A DNA stretch of 32,000 bases from Phycisphaerae bacterium (GCA_016795005.1 JAEUIV010000015.1:1-32000); one strand, 5' to 3'. Shown: positions 1 to 9,112, numbered from the stretch's first letter. Numbers and translations are program-made. The notes: generated by a model from the letters alone, not told the origin.

Positions 1-129
1 GGCTGGCTCAAGGGCTGCCGCCGGATCGCCACCCGTTATGAGAAACTGGCGATCCACTTCATGGGCATGGTCACACTCGCCATGATCCAGCGCTGCCTCA
101 GACTTCTTGATCCGTCAAACAGGACCTAG
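1..129 (+). CDS. IS5-like transposase, C-terminal end (partial)
   Basis: The window opens inside a reading frame of 42 residues that ends with TAG. The stretch RRIATRYEKLA followed by a short hydrophobic helix and a basic tail is typical of the C-terminus of IS5-family DDE transposases (DDE_Tnp_1), where R and Y-E residues surround the final catalytic Glu. Only this tail is visible, so I cannot say whether the element is intact. I could not identify its terminal inverted repeat downstream. It marks the left edge of the metal-resistance genes and hints at mobility, but alone it does not show that the island moved with it. Confidence 0.72.
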   Translation, partial: GWLKGCRRIATRYEKLAIHFMGMVTLAMIQRCLRLLDPSNRT

Positions 130-768
130 TAAACCGTTGCCGTGGCTTCGCAGCATATGCGGCACTTGCCTTCAAGTAACTACCCCGAGAGCAACCCTCC
201 GCCAACTCCAGCGGGTCCGTCAACAAGGACGTTCGAGAGTTCGAGAGGATCGCGCCCCAACGGCAGAGAAGAACCCCGACGGTTCCCCTCGATGCCTCTC
301 TCAACCGGTTGGAAACCGAGAGCGCCGATCGCGTGCCCATCCGCGCAGAATGCCCGCGTTCTCGCCGAATCTCGCGAATCTACCGCACGCCCGCCGAGAG
401 CCTCATCGTCAACGAAAAAGGCCGCCACGGACTCGTGGCGGCCTCTTGAACTCCCTGTACAAGACCGTTTCGGAGGGTTGGCGGACCACTCTCGGGGTGG
501 CCCGATGGTGTGCGATCGACACGGGTTGTTAACGGGGACGGGCGAAAATCACGTTTTCAGGGCCGCCAGCGGGGTACAAATACTCCAAGCCGGGCCAGCG
601 GCGTCGCGGGAGATGTTCTGGTGTTGCCCGACAAACAGTGAATTGGCGCAGCCAGGTACCCGTGGTCTTCGATGCGTAGTTTGTTAGGGTTGAAGAAGCC
701 CGCACACCAACTGACCGATATGCTCTGGTGAATCGACCGTGCGGTTCGTGGGTAGGGTTGGTAGGCAT
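130..768. other. Long intergenic region, no convincing gene
   Basis: About 640 bases lie between the transposase tail and the first small secreted protein. Several open frames cross it on both strands, but none has a ribosome-binding site, a recognisable motif or a plausible protein composition. It contains a strong hairpin at 419-444 and a small imperfect inverted repeat at 571-586 (GG-x-GTA, four bases, TAC-x-CC). The promoter of the downstream efflux genes should lie here, but no clear -35/-10 pair stands out. Confidence 0.5.
419..444 (-). terminator. Strong hairpin, terminator-like on the minus strand
   Basis: Two perfect 11-base arms (AGGCCGCCACG and its complement) enclose a four-base loop. 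On the minus strand the stem runs straight into TTTTT, the form of a rho-independent terminator. On the plus strand it is followed only by CTCTTG. No minus-strand gene is visible to its right, so it may be a relic, an insulator against antisense transcription, or a weak bidirectional terminator for the transposase. Confidence 0.5.
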
Positions 769-1182
769 ATGGCGATCATTTCTCGGATCATCCTCGTCCT
801 TTCAATTCTGGTGCAGTCCCTCCCCGGACTGACCACGTTGAACTGCGCGGAGATGATGCCAGGAACTGCCGCCCCAACAAACGCTGGCGGTTCGAGATGC
901 TCTTGTTGCCGAGGCGGCGATGGAGCAATGACCGCATCCTGCCCGACGGGCGACAAGTTCGTCGCTTGCCGTTGCGGAATGTCCCAACCTGAAGAACCTC
1001 GCACCCCGCCTTCCAATCCAAAGGCCGAGCAGACGCATCAGTTCGTCGCACTGCCCCCCGTGCTACTGGCGGTCCTTCCTCCGGCGCCCGTCGTGCTCGC
1101 AAAGCGGTGGACCAATTCGTCTGGTTCGCCGAAGCAGTCCGCAGATTCCATTCAGTCGCTCCTGTGTGTGTGGGTCGTTTAG
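769..1182 (+). CDS. Small secreted Cys-rich protein, unknown function
   Basis: This is a 137-residue protein. I start it at ATG 769, which has AGG a few bases upstream and gives a clean signal peptide (basic Arg, then a hydrophobic stretch ILVLSILV). The frame is open to a GTG at 739. After export the protein has several cysteines (CSCC, CRC and single ones), then a Pro-rich, hydrophobic C-terminal half. I do not recognise a family. The architecture (signal peptide, Cys cluster, Pro/Val-rich hydrophobic segment) resembles the protein at 8633. Both stand directly upstream of RND efflux genes, so a periplasmic metal-binding or membrane-associated accessory role is a reasonable inference, no more. 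Confidence 0.6.
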   Translation: MAIISRIILVLSILVQSLPGLTTLNCAEMMPGTAAPTNAGGSRCSCCRGGDGAMTASCPTGDKFVACRCGMSQPEEPRTPPSNPKAEQTHQFVALPPVLLAVLPPAPVVLAKRWTNSSGSPKQSADSIQSLLCVWVV

Positions 1183-1303
1183 GTACTCGGTGCCTTAGCC
1201 GCATTGCGCGCTGAGGTTTCCGCCGTCCCGCGATTCCGGCCCGTTCCCCAGCATCTGTTGCTTGGAACCAAGGCCCGATCCCCCACAACTAGGAGTCTGC
1301 ATC

Positions 1304-2767
1304 ATGTCCATCGACCGCACCGCAGGTGCGTTCCTCGCGGGGAGCCGCCCCGCCGTGAACGCGCTCGCCGCGACCCGCTCACATCGTGGTTCGACCGTTT
1401 TGATGATCTGCTCGCTCGCGATTGCAGGGCTCTCTGGCTGCGCCCTGACGCCCTCGGGCACGAAGGAGGAGCAGGCCCGCATGGAAGAGGCGGGCAAACC
1501 GTACGAGGCGCCGTTCGAGCAACGAGCGCTGCCCGAACTTCCGGCGTCTCCTTCGTGGCAAGACGTGCTCCAGCGTGCGTTCCTTGCCAACGGCGATCTT
1601 GAAGCGTCGTACTTCGAGTGGAAGGCGGCGGTCCAGCGGATCGAGATGGCATCCGCATACCCGAACTCAAACGTCCAGTTCGGTTACTCGTACATGTTCT
1701 CCTCCGAGCGTATGAAGTCCTTCGACCGCCAGACGTTTGCATTCGGCTTCGACCCGTCGATGAACCTCTCGTTTCCGACGAAGGTCCAGCAGAAGGGCCA
1801 GGTCGCGCTCGACGAGGCTCGGACCACAGCCGAGAGGTTCCGCACGGCGAAGTTCGACCTGCAGCGCCGCGTGCTCTCGTCGTGGGCGGACCTGCAGATG
1901 CTGGAGCAGAAGAGACGCATTCAGCAGGAACAGTTGGCCCTCAGTCATCTGACGATTGACGCGACTCGGTCGAGAGCCCAGGCTGGCGGCGTGCAGCGGG
2001 ATCTGCTCCGCGCCGAAGCGAGTCTCCGCACGCTGGAGAACAACGTCCAGAACACTGACGCAGAGCTCACCGCAATGCGGGCCATGCTCAACGGCATGCT
2101 CGCCCGGGACCCGAATGCTCCATTGGCGGCCGCGACCGCTGACGCGCGGGAGATCGCGGCGACCGATGACCAGATCCTCGCCGTTGCGGTCGAGCACAAC
2201 CCCGAGATCGCGGCTCTGGCGCATCAAGTCCAGGGACGGACCGATGCGCTGGAGTTGGCGCGGATGCAGTGGATCCCCGATATCAACCCCTCGTTTATGT
2301 TCACCGGAAGCGTGTCGCAGGCCGTCGGCGCGACCATCATGCTCCCGACGACCATCGCCGAGATCAAGGGCGGCATCCGCGAGGCCGAGGCGATGTTCCG
2401 CTCTGGCGACGCGATGCTGCGCCAGACCCGCAGTGACCGGACCGCGACGCTCGTGGCCACGCTCGTGGCACTCCGTAACAACGAGCGTCAGGCGGCGCTC
2501 TTCGAGACCACGCTCCTCCCGCTTGCCGAGCGGGTGCTCACCAACATGCGACAGTCCTACGCCTCCGGAGCCGCGATGTACCTCGACCTGATCGAGGCGC
2601 AGAACATGCTCCTGGACACCCGGCTCATGATCATCGAGGCCCGCGCCTCGCGCGAAAAGCGGCTTGCTGAACTCGAAGCGCTCATGGGTACGGACATTGA
2701 AACCGTCGTTCCCAGCGCAGCCGTCGTCGCGTCCCCCTCCGCAAGCAACACGCTCCCGGCTCGATGA
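1304..2767 (+). CDS. TolC-family outer-membrane efflux factor (CusC-like lipoprotein)
   Basis: This 487-residue protein should form the outer-membrane channel of the tripartite pump encoded by the next two genes. The start at ATG 1304 has AGGAG eight bases upstream. A hydrophobic stretch ends in a lipobox, LSGC, with Cys46 as the likely lipidated residue. The remainder is Ala/Leu/Arg/Glu-rich helix typical of the OEP family, which forms periplasmic coiled-coil barrels, with the two repeats seen as long helical runs around residues 150-280 and 320-460. The n-region before the lipobox is unusually long (about 33 residues), so a later start is possible, although Met34 has no ribosome-binding site. 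The adaptor gene starts 24 bases after the stop, consistent with an operon. Confidence 0.88.
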   Translation: MSIDRTAGAFLAGSRPAVNALAATRSHRGSTVLMICSLAIAGLSGCALTPSGTKEEQARMEEAGKPYEAPFEQRALPELPASPSWQDVLQRAFLANGDLEASYFEWKAAVQRIEMASAYPNSNVQFGYSYMFSSERMKSFDRQTFAFGFDPSMNLSFPTKVQQKGQVALDEARTTAERFRTAKFDLQRRVLSSWADLQMLEQKRRIQQEQLALSHLTIDATRSRAQAGGVQRDLLRAEASLRTLENNVQNTDAELTAMRAMLNGMLARDPNAPLAAATADAREIAATDDQILAVAVEHNPEIAALAHQVQGRTDALELARMQWIPDINPSFMFTGSVSQAVGATIMLPTTIAEIKGGIREAEAMFRSGDAMLRQTRSDRTATLVATLVALRNNERQAALFETTLLPLAERVLTNMRQSYASGAAMYLDLIEAQNMLLDTRLMIIEARASREKRLAELEALMGTDIETVVPSAAVVASPSASNTLPAR

Positions 2768-2791
2768 GCGCCGGTCACCAGAAAGAACGCC

Positions 2792-4825
2792 ATGACCACT
2801 GAGACTCCGACAACCAATACCGCTTCTCTGGCACCCGCCGCCCGCCGCAGCCGTTCCGGGCCCCTCGTCTTCCTGTTGCTGTTCACGGCGGGCGGGATCT
2901 ACGCGGGGATGCGCTGGCACACAACCTTCGAGCGATGGCTGATGCCCTCCGCAGCCGGTGACACCGCCGCGGCCGCCTCCGTCAAGGAATCCGGCAAAGC
3001 CGCCGACGGCAAGAAGCAGCTCTGGACCTGCGGCATGCACCCGCAAGTCATCCAGGACCATCCGGGCGACTGCCCGATCTGCCACATGAAGCTCACGCCG
3101 CTGGTGACCGGCGACGCGGGCGACTCAGGTTCGGCGGCAACGCCGGAGAGGTCGGCGGCCGGCGGCGAGGACCGAAAGGTCAAGTACTGGTGGGACCCGA
3201 TGATGAATCCGCCGTACATCTCCGACAAGCCCGGCAAGAGCCCGATGGGGATGGACCTCGTCCCCGTTTACGAGGACCGGGCGCAATCGGCGGGCGCCGC
3301 GGTGGTGATCGATCCAGCCGTCGTGCAGAACATGGGCGTGCGCACCGCGGTCGTGACCGAGGGGCCGCTCCAGCAGACCGTACGGGCCACCGCGATCCTT
3401 GCCGAGCCCGAGCCGGGCCGCCGCGACATCAACCTTCGCGTGTCCGGCTGGATCCAGACGCTGTACGCCAACACCGACGGCATGGCGGTCAAGAAGGGCG
3501 ACCCGCTGTTCGACCTCTACAGCCCGGACCTGCGGCTGGCCATCGAGGAACTCATCACGGCGCGGAAGTCCGCCGATCGCACCGGCCAGGACGCCGGCGG
3601 CTCGCTGGGCCAGACCAGCGCGGCGCTGATCGCCGCGGCGGAACTCCGCCTCCAGACGCTCGGCCTGACCGCCGAGCAGATCGCGGACCTCGGGAGCATG
3701 GAGCACGCTCCGGCCGTGGTGACGTTCTTCTCCCCGATCGACGGCCACGTCGTCGAGAAGGCGATGGTCTACAACGGCTCGGCGGTAATGTCCGGACAAC
3801 TAGTGCTCCGGCTGGCCGACCGTTCGACCATGTGGTTCGAGGCCCGCGTGCCCGAGGGCTTGATCGGGCGGGTCCGGGTGGGCCAGCGGGCCGTGGCCCG
3901 CGTGAACGCACTGCCCGGGCAGACCTTCGAGGGCGAGGTCGTGTTCGTGCATCCCCACTTGGACGAGATGACGCGCACCGCGCTGGTCCGCATGGCGATG
4001 CCCAACCCCGACGGGGTGCTCCGATCGGCGATGTACGCGATCGCCGACATCGACGTCGGCTCGGCGGACCCCGTGCTGCTCATCCCGCGCGAGGCGGTGA
4101 TCGACACCGGCGAGAAGCAGCTTGTCTTCGTGAGCACGGGCAAGGGCCGCTTCGAGCCGCGGAATGTCGCCATCGGGCTCTCCGGCGAGCAGGGCCTGGT
4201 GCAGGTGCGCTCGGGGCTGAAGGCGGGCGAGTCGGTGGTCTCCAGCGGGCAGTTCTTGATCGACTCGGAGAGCCGGCTGCGCGAGGCGATCGCCAAGTTC
4301 CTGGCGGGGGACTCTTCGGGCGGGGTGGCGGCAGCGCCAGCGGCCAAGCCGCCGACCCCCCCCACGCCGATAGCGATCTCGCCCGCCGCACAGGCGCGCG
4401 TGGACGCGATCGTGATCGCGTACCTCGTGCTCGCCGAATCGCTGGGGGCGGTGCAGAAGGATGCCACGCCCCTCAAGCCGGGCGAGCTGGTCGCCGCTAT
4501 CCACGCCCTGCACGGTGAGGTCTCCGGGCCCGAGGCGATGCGCGTGGTCTCGGAGGCGGCGAAGGCCGCCGAGTCGCTGACGGGCAAGCCGATCGACCAG
4601 CAGCGCGAGGCATTCAAGCGCGTGAGCGCCGCGGTCATCGCGCTGATCGACGCGATGCCGCCCTCGCCGAAGGTGGCCGATTCGCTCTTCGTGCTCAACT
4701 GCCCGATGGCCAAGGCCGACTGGCTGCAGCGCAAGGCCGATGTGGCCAACCCGTACTACGCCGACGACATGAAGGAGTGCGGCTCGGTGGTGCGCCCGGT
4801 CGGCGGTGCGAAGGGAGCGAGGTGA
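2792..4825 (+). CDS. cusB: CusB-like RND periplasmic adaptor with two heavy-metal-binding motifs
   Basis: This is a 677-residue membrane-fusion protein. An N-terminal membrane anchor (around residues 27-47) is followed by two heavy-metal-binding domain motifs: WTCGMHP with CPICHMKL at about 77-108, and a second YWWDPMMNP...GKSPMGMDLVPVYE copy at about 130-160 that uses Met rather than Cys. The central part (about 170-505) is the HlyD/CusB barrel-sandwich and beta-barrel region. The C-terminal 140 residues resemble the DUF3347 helical domain, ending in NCPMAKADWLQ and NPYYADDMKECG. CusB normally passes Cu(I)/Ag(I) to CusA, and the extra domains probably collect metal in the periplasm. The protein is much longer than E. 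coli CusB (about 400 residues). The stop lies three bases before the next start. Confidence 0.93.
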   Translation: MTTETPTTNTASLAPAARRSRSGPLVFLLLFTAGGIYAGMRWHTTFERWLMPSAAGDTAAAASVKESGKAADGKKQLWTCGMHPQVIQDHPGDCPICHMKLTPLVTGDAGDSGSAATPERSAAGGEDRKVKYWWDPMMNPPYISDKPGKSPMGMDLVPVYEDRAQSAGAAVVIDPAVVQNMGVRTAVVTEGPLQQTVRATAILAEPEPGRRDINLRVSGWIQTLYANTDGMAVKKGDPLFDLYSPDLRLAIEELITARKSADRTGQDAGGSLGQTSAALIAAAELRLQTLGLTAEQIADLGSMEHAPAVVTFFSPIDGHVVEKAMVYNGSAVMSGQLVLRLADRSTMWFEARVPEGLIGRVRVGQRAVARVNALPGQTFEGEVVFVHPHLDEMTRTALVRMAMPNPDGVLRSAMYAIADIDVGSADPVLLIPREAVIDTGEKQLVFVSTGKGRFEPRNVAIGLSGEQGLVQVRSGLKAGESVVSSGQFLIDSESRLREAIAKFLAGDSSGGVAAAPAAKPPTPPTPIAISPAAQARVDAIVIAYLVLAESLGAVQKDATPLKPGELVAAIHALHGEVSGPEAMRVVSEAAKAAESLTGKPIDQQREAFKRVSAAVIALIDAMPPSPKVADSLFVLNCPMAKADWLQRKADVANPYYADDMKECGSVVRPVGGAKGAR

Positions 4826-4828
4826 CGC

Positions 4829-7800
4829 ATGATCGCCCGCATCATCGAACTCTCGATCAAGAACCGCTTCATGGTGCTCCTGCTGACCGCGATGATGGTC
4901 GGCGCAGGTGTATGGAGCATCTTCAACATCCGCCTGGACGCCATCCCCGACCTGTCGGATGTGCAGGTGATCGTCCAGACCGAGTACGCCGGGCAGAATC
5001 CCGAGGTCGTGGACAAGCAGGTCACCTACCCGCTCGCCAGCGCCATGCTTGCCGTGCCCGGCTCCACCGTGGTCCGCGGCTACAGCATGTTCGAGCAGTC
5101 GTTCGTGTACGTGCTCTTCGAGGATGGCACGGACATCTACTGGGCCCGCAGCCGCGTGCTCGAGTACCTGAACTTCGCCCGCGACCGCTTGCCCAAGGGC
5201 GTCGAGCCCAAGCTCGGCCCGGATGCGACCGGCGTGGGCTGGGTGTACCAGTACGTCCTCTACCCCGGCTACTACAGCCCCGACCACCCCAAGGGGTTCT
5301 GGCACGATCCCGAGGGCGATCGCTGGTATGCCTCGCCCGATGAGGCGCCGTTGGAACGGCGCGAGAAGCTCGCGAAGGTCCGCGCGTTCGAGAAGCCGGG
5401 CACGGACCCTCTTACCCAGACCCCGTTGCTGTCGGCCAACCAGGACCTCGCCCAGCTCCGCAGCCTGCAGGACTGGTACATGCGCTACCCCTTGACTTCG
5501 GTCGAGGATGTTTCCGAGGTCGCCTCCATCGGCGGATACGTGCGGCAGTACCAGGTCATCCTCGACCCGCTCAAACTGCGGGCGTACGGCCTGCCGCTCC
5601 GCGACGTGATGATGGCGATCCAGCGCTCCAACAACGATGTGGGCGGGTCCGTCATCGAACTGGCCGAGAATGAGTACATGGTCCGCAGCCGGGCCTACCT
5701 CAAGGGCCTTGAGGATCTGGCCCAGGTGCCCGTGGGTCTGGGCGAGAGGGGCACGCCGGTCATGCTCGGGGACATCGCGACCCTCCAGGTCGGCGGCGAC
5801 ATGCGCCGGGGCGTCGGCGACCTCGACGGCGAGGGTGAGGCCGTGGGCGGCGTGGTCGTGGCGCGGTTCGGGGCCAACGCGTACAAGGTCATCGCGGACG
5901 TGAAGGCCAAGCTGGTCTCGCTGGAAGACGGCCTCCCGCCCGGCGTCTTCATCAAGACCACCTACGACCGCTCGAACCTGATCAATCGCTCCATCTCCAC
6001 GCTCCGCGACACGCTCGTCGAGGAGATCATCGTCGTGGGGCTCGTGTGCATCCTGTTCCTGCTCCACATGCGCAGCGAGCTGGTCGCGGTCTTCGTCGTG
6101 CCGTCGAGCGTTATCGCCGCCCTGCTGGTGATGCACCTCCTGGGGATCAACGCCAACATCATGTCCTTGGGCGGGATCGCGATTTCCATCGGCGTGGTCG
6201 TGGACTCGGCCGTCATCATGGTCGAGAACGGGCACAAGCACCTGGACCGGGAGGAGGACCGCGTCCATGCCGGGCATCCACCCACGCCCCGGGCGGACAT
6301 CATGATGGCGGCGGCCAAGGAGGTTGGCCCGCAGCTCTTCTTCTCCCTGCTCATCATCACCGTCTCGTTCCTCCCGGTGTTCGTGCTGGGCGGCGAGGCC
6401 GGACGGCTCTTCAAGCCGCTCGCCTTCACCAAGACCTTCGCGATGACGGCGGCCGCGTTCCTCTCTATCACCATCATCCCGGTCCTGATGTACTACTTCA
6501 TTACCGGGCGGGTGCTCCCCAAGAGCTGGGGATTCTGGCGCAACACCGCCATCACGCTGGGCGCCATGTTCCTGCCGGCGACCGCGCTGTTCATCATCGC
6601 GTCGGGGATGCCGCACCTGGAACACTTCCGGTGGTGGATCGCCGGCGGCTGGGCCGTGCTGATGGCGATGCTGCTCCTGCCGCAGAAGATCATCCACGAG
6701 CAGCACAGCCCGATCAGCCGGGTGCTCCAGCGGATCTACGAGCCGGCGTTCCGTCTGGCCATGGCGCACCCCTGGCGACTGCTGCTCCTGGCCTCGATCG
6801 CGCTGGCATCGACCTACTACCCGATGACGCGCATGGGTACCGAGTTCATGCCGCCACTGGACGAGGGCGACCTGCTCTACATGCCGACGACCGACCCCTC
6901 CATCAGCATCACCAAGAGCAAGCAGCTCCTGCAGCAGACCGACAAGCTCATCAAGACTTTCCCCGAAGTGGTGAGCGTCCACGGAAAGATCGGACGAGCC
7001 GCGACGGCCACCGACCCCGCGCCGCTGTCGATGATCGAGACGGTTGCGCAGCTCAATCCCGACCGTTCGAAGTGGCGGACGCGCCGCCCCGATTACTTCT
7101 TCAGTTCATGGCCGGAGTGGCTCCAGAAACCGTTCCACGGCACGTTCTGGCCCGCCGAGCGGCCCATCACGACCGAGGAGCTCAAGTTCGGCTGGTCCGA
7201 TCCCGACGGGACGATGCACGCGGGACTCAACTCCGTTGTCGCGTTTCCCGGCATGGCCAACGCCTGGCCATTCCCGATCGAGAACCGCATCAACATGCTC
7301 GCCACGGGCATCAAAACCCCGGTAGGCATCAAGATCCTCGGCCCTGATCTCAAGATGCTCGGCGACCTCGCGGAGCGAGCCGCCAGCGCGGTCCGCGGCA
7401 TTCGGGGGACCGTCTCGGCGTACCCCGAGCGCACCCTTGGCGGGTACTACGTCGATTTCGACATCGACCGCGCCGCCGCGGCTCGCTACGGCCTGACCAC
7501 CGGGGACGTGCAGGACGTGATCCAGTCGGCGGTCGGCGGCATGAACATCACCACCACTGTCGAGGGGCTGGAGCGTTACCCGCTCAACGTGCGGTACCTC
7601 CGCGACTACCGCGACGACCTGCCCGCGCTCGAACAGGTGCTGGTCACGGCCCCGATGCCCGGGCCCAAGGGCGAGCGCGTTCAGGTACCGCTCGGTCAGC
7701 TCGCGAAGATTCACCTCACCCCCGGAGCTCCGATGATCCGTTCCGAGAATGCGCAGCGCACGGCGTGGATCTTCGTGGACATCGCGGGTCGCGATCTCGG

Positions 7801-8446
7801 TGGGTACATCGCCGAGGCCCGAAAGGCCGTCGCTCAGCAGGTCGACCTACCGCCGGGCTACACGCTGGTGTTCTCTGGCCAGTTCGAGTTCTGGGAGAAG
7901 ACGTTGCCGCGGCTCGTCGCCGCGAGCGTCATGGCCCTGGTCGCCATCATCTTTCTGCTTTATGTGAGCAGCCGATCATGGTTCCGCGTTGGCGTGGTGT
8001 TGCTGGCGGTGCCATTTAGCCTCGTCGGGGCCTTCTGGTTCATGCACGCGCTGGACTTCAATCTCTCGCTCGCGGTCGTGATCGGGATCATCGCGCTTGC
8101 CGGACTCGACGCAGAAACGGGCATGGTGATGCTCCTCTATCTCGACAACAGCTTCGACCGTTTCAAAGAACAAGGCCGCATGAATTCACTCACCGACCTC
8201 TACGCGGCCGTGCATGACGGGGCCGTCAAGCGGATTCGTCCCAAGGCCATGACTGTGGCTGCCGCGATGATCGGCTTGGTCCCACTCCTTTGGTCACACG
8301 GCACTGGCGCCGACACCATGCGCCGCATCGCCGCCCCGCTGATCGGCGGCCTGCTGATCAGCTTTATGATGGAGCTAGTCGTGTATCCGGTCGTGTTCTA
8401 CCTCGCCAAGCGGTGGCAGCACCGGAAGGAGTTCTCCAACTACTAA
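4829..8446 (+). CDS. cusA: CusA-type heavy-metal RND efflux pump, Cu(I)/Ag(I) class
   Basis: This is a 1205-residue inner-membrane pump driven by protons. The N-terminal helix, the TM4 signature GVVVDSAVIMVENGHKHL with Asp459 and Glu466 seven residues apart, and the EGDLLYMPTT motif identify the HME-RND family. Met685 (LLYMP), Met823 (NMLATGIK) and Met905 (SAVGGM) fall where E. coli CusA has its three copper-binding methionines (573, 623, 672), which supports Cu(I)/Ag(I) transport. It is about 150 residues longer than E. coli CusA. There is an insertion at about 145-215 in the porter domain, and another at about 569-623 that holds two extra hydrophobic stretches between the two halves. It completes the tolC-cusB-cusA operon. 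Confidence 0.94.
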   Translation: MIARIIELSIKNRFMVLLLTAMMVGAGVWSIFNIRLDAIPDLSDVQVIVQTEYAGQNPEVVDKQVTYPLASAMLAVPGSTVVRGYSMFEQSFVYVLFEDGTDIYWARSRVLEYLNFARDRLPKGVEPKLGPDATGVGWVYQYVLYPGYYSPDHPKGFWHDPEGDRWYASPDEAPLERREKLAKVRAFEKPGTDPLTQTPLLSANQDLAQLRSLQDWYMRYPLTSVEDVSEVASIGGYVRQYQVILDPLKLRAYGLPLRDVMMAIQRSNNDVGGSVIELAENEYMVRSRAYLKGLEDLAQVPVGLGERGTPVMLGDIATLQVGGDMRRGVGDLDGEGEAVGGVVVARFGANAYKVIADVKAKLVSLEDGLPPGVFIKTTYDRSNLINRSISTLRDTLVEEIIVVGLVCILFLLHMRSELVAVFVVPSSVIAALLVMHLLGINANIMSLGGIAISIGVVVDSAVIMVENGHKHLDREEDRVHAGHPPTPRADIMMAAAKEVGPQLFFSLLIITVSFLPVFVLGGEAGRLFKPLAFTKTFAMTAAAFLSITIIPVLMYYFITGRVLPKSWGFWRNTAITLGAMFLPATALFIIASGMPHLEHFRWWIAGGWAVLMAMLLLPQKIIHEQHSPISRVLQRIYEPAFRLAMAHPWRLLLLASIALASTYYPMTRMGTEFMPPLDEGDLLYMPTTDPSISITKSKQLLQQTDKLIKTFPEVVSVHGKIGRAATATDPAPLSMIETVAQLNPDRSKWRTRRPDYFFSSWPEWLQKPFHGTFWPAERPITTEELKFGWSDPDGTMHAGLNSVVAFPGMANAWPFPIENRINMLATGIKTPVGIKILGPDLKMLGDLAERAASAVRGIRGTVSAYPERTLGGYYVDFDIDRAAAARYGLTTGDVQDVIQSAVGGMNITTTVEGLERYPLNVRYLRDYRDDLPALEQVLVTAPMPGPKGERVQVPLGQLAKIHLTPGAPMIRSENAQRTAWIFVDIAGRDLGGYIAEARKAVAQQVDLPPGYTLVFSGQFEFWEKTLPRLVAASVMALVAIIFLLYVSSRSWFRVGVVLLAVPFSLVGAFWFMHALDFNLSLAVVIGIIALAGLDAETGMVMLLYLDNSFDRFKEQGRMNSLTDLYAAVHDGAVKRIRPKAMTVAAAMIGLVPLLWSHGTGADTMRRIAAPLIGGLLISFMMELVVYPVVFYLAKRWQHRKEFSNY

Positions 8447-8617
8447 GAGATAAACCCGCTGATCCCCATTCTCCGCTGGCTCTGCCAATCCGCGTCTGGC
8501 GGACGAGGTGGCGTTGTGCGCAATCGGAGGACAGATCTTGTGCTTTGTGCAGCAGCCACCTCCGAAATTCTCAGCGAACTTCGTGTTGGATCAAGACGTA
8601 TCACGGTGTAGGCCTGT

Positions 8618-8634
8618 ATACTCCCCATAGGTAT
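8618..8634. promoter_or_regulatory. CsoR/RcnR-type operator candidate at the start of the 8633 gene
   Basis: The sequence is ATAC, nine bases (TCCCCATAG), then GTAT. AT-rich inverted ends around a G/C tract match the form of known CsoR/RcnR-family operators. The identical layout, ATAC-N9-GTAT, occurs at 28118-28134 before the copZ-csoR genes. TATACT at 8617-8622 could be a -10 element inside the site, and the ATG at 8633 overlaps its right arm, so the message would have almost no leader if transcription starts there. No good -35 is visible. Confidence 0.5.
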
Positions 8635-9112
8635 GCTCCATCGCAGCAGTCCACTTCGGCTCCTGGTGACCCTCCTCTTGGTGGTCGCCGTGCCGTTTTG
8701 TTGCTGCGACTTCCGTTCCGTGCTGAGCACCTGCTCTTCCTGTCAGGCGCCGCCGGCGGCGGAAGCGGTCGGGGCGTCACAACGCCATTCTCATGACGCG
8801 GGGCATGAACACGCCGTGCCTCATCAGCACGCCACGGGACACACGCGGGGTGGGAGCGGGGAGTCGCCGGCTCCGTGTGGCCCTGGTGATGAGAAGCACA
8901 AGTGCAACTGTGAGAAGAACGACGGCAAGATGTTGACTGTCCAGAAGTCGACCGTCGAACTTCCCGCGCCGGTCGTTGTGGCCGTTCTGGACTGGTCAAT
9001 CGCGGTGGACTTGTTTCCACCCACCACGACGAGAGTCCCGTATCGGGGCAGTTCGGCCATCATCAGGCCGCCGACCTCGCTGCTGCGCCAGCATTGCGCG
9101 CTCATCGTGTAG
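8633..9112 (+). CDS. Small secreted Cys/His-rich protein, unknown function
   Basis: This is a 159-residue protein with an N-terminal signal (basic start, then LLVTLLLVVAVPF) followed at once by a CCC cluster. A His-rich stretch (HSHDAGHEHAVPHQH) and a CNC motif follow, and the C-terminal half is Pro/Val-rich. Such a composition suits binding of soft metals outside the cytoplasm. I know of no named family. It resembles the 769 protein in order of parts and in standing just before RND genes. The start is uncertain: no Shine-Dalgarno precedes ATG 8633, and an operator-like site overlaps it, so translation may be nearly leaderless. The second RND adaptor begins 141 bases downstream. Confidence 0.62.
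   Translation: MLHRSSPLRLLVTLLLVVAVPFCCCDFRSVLSTCSSCQAPPAAEAVGASQRHSHDAGHEHAVPHQHATGHTRGGSGESPAPCGPGDEKHKCNCEKNDGKMLTVQKSTVELPAPVVVAVLDWSIAVDLFPPTTTRVPYRGSSAIIRPPTSLLRQHCALIV

Noticed and set aside
571-586. Imperfect inverted repeat GG-x-GTA...TAC-x-CC as a third CsoR site
   Set aside because: Its arms point the opposite way and the spacing does not match ATAC-N9-GTAT; it is too weak to call, although it lies upstream of efflux genes.
142-687. Overlapping open frames in the 130-768 gap on both strands
   Set aside because: No ribosome-binding site, no motif and Arg/Pro/Ser-rich translations typical of GC-rich shadow frames. A third frame at 180-447 lacks a start codon.
3800-6982. A 1060-codon open frame on the minus strand
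   Set aside because: It lies opposite cusB and cusA, is rich in His/Arg/Gly/Asp as expected for the complement of GC-rich codons, and has no recognisable domain.
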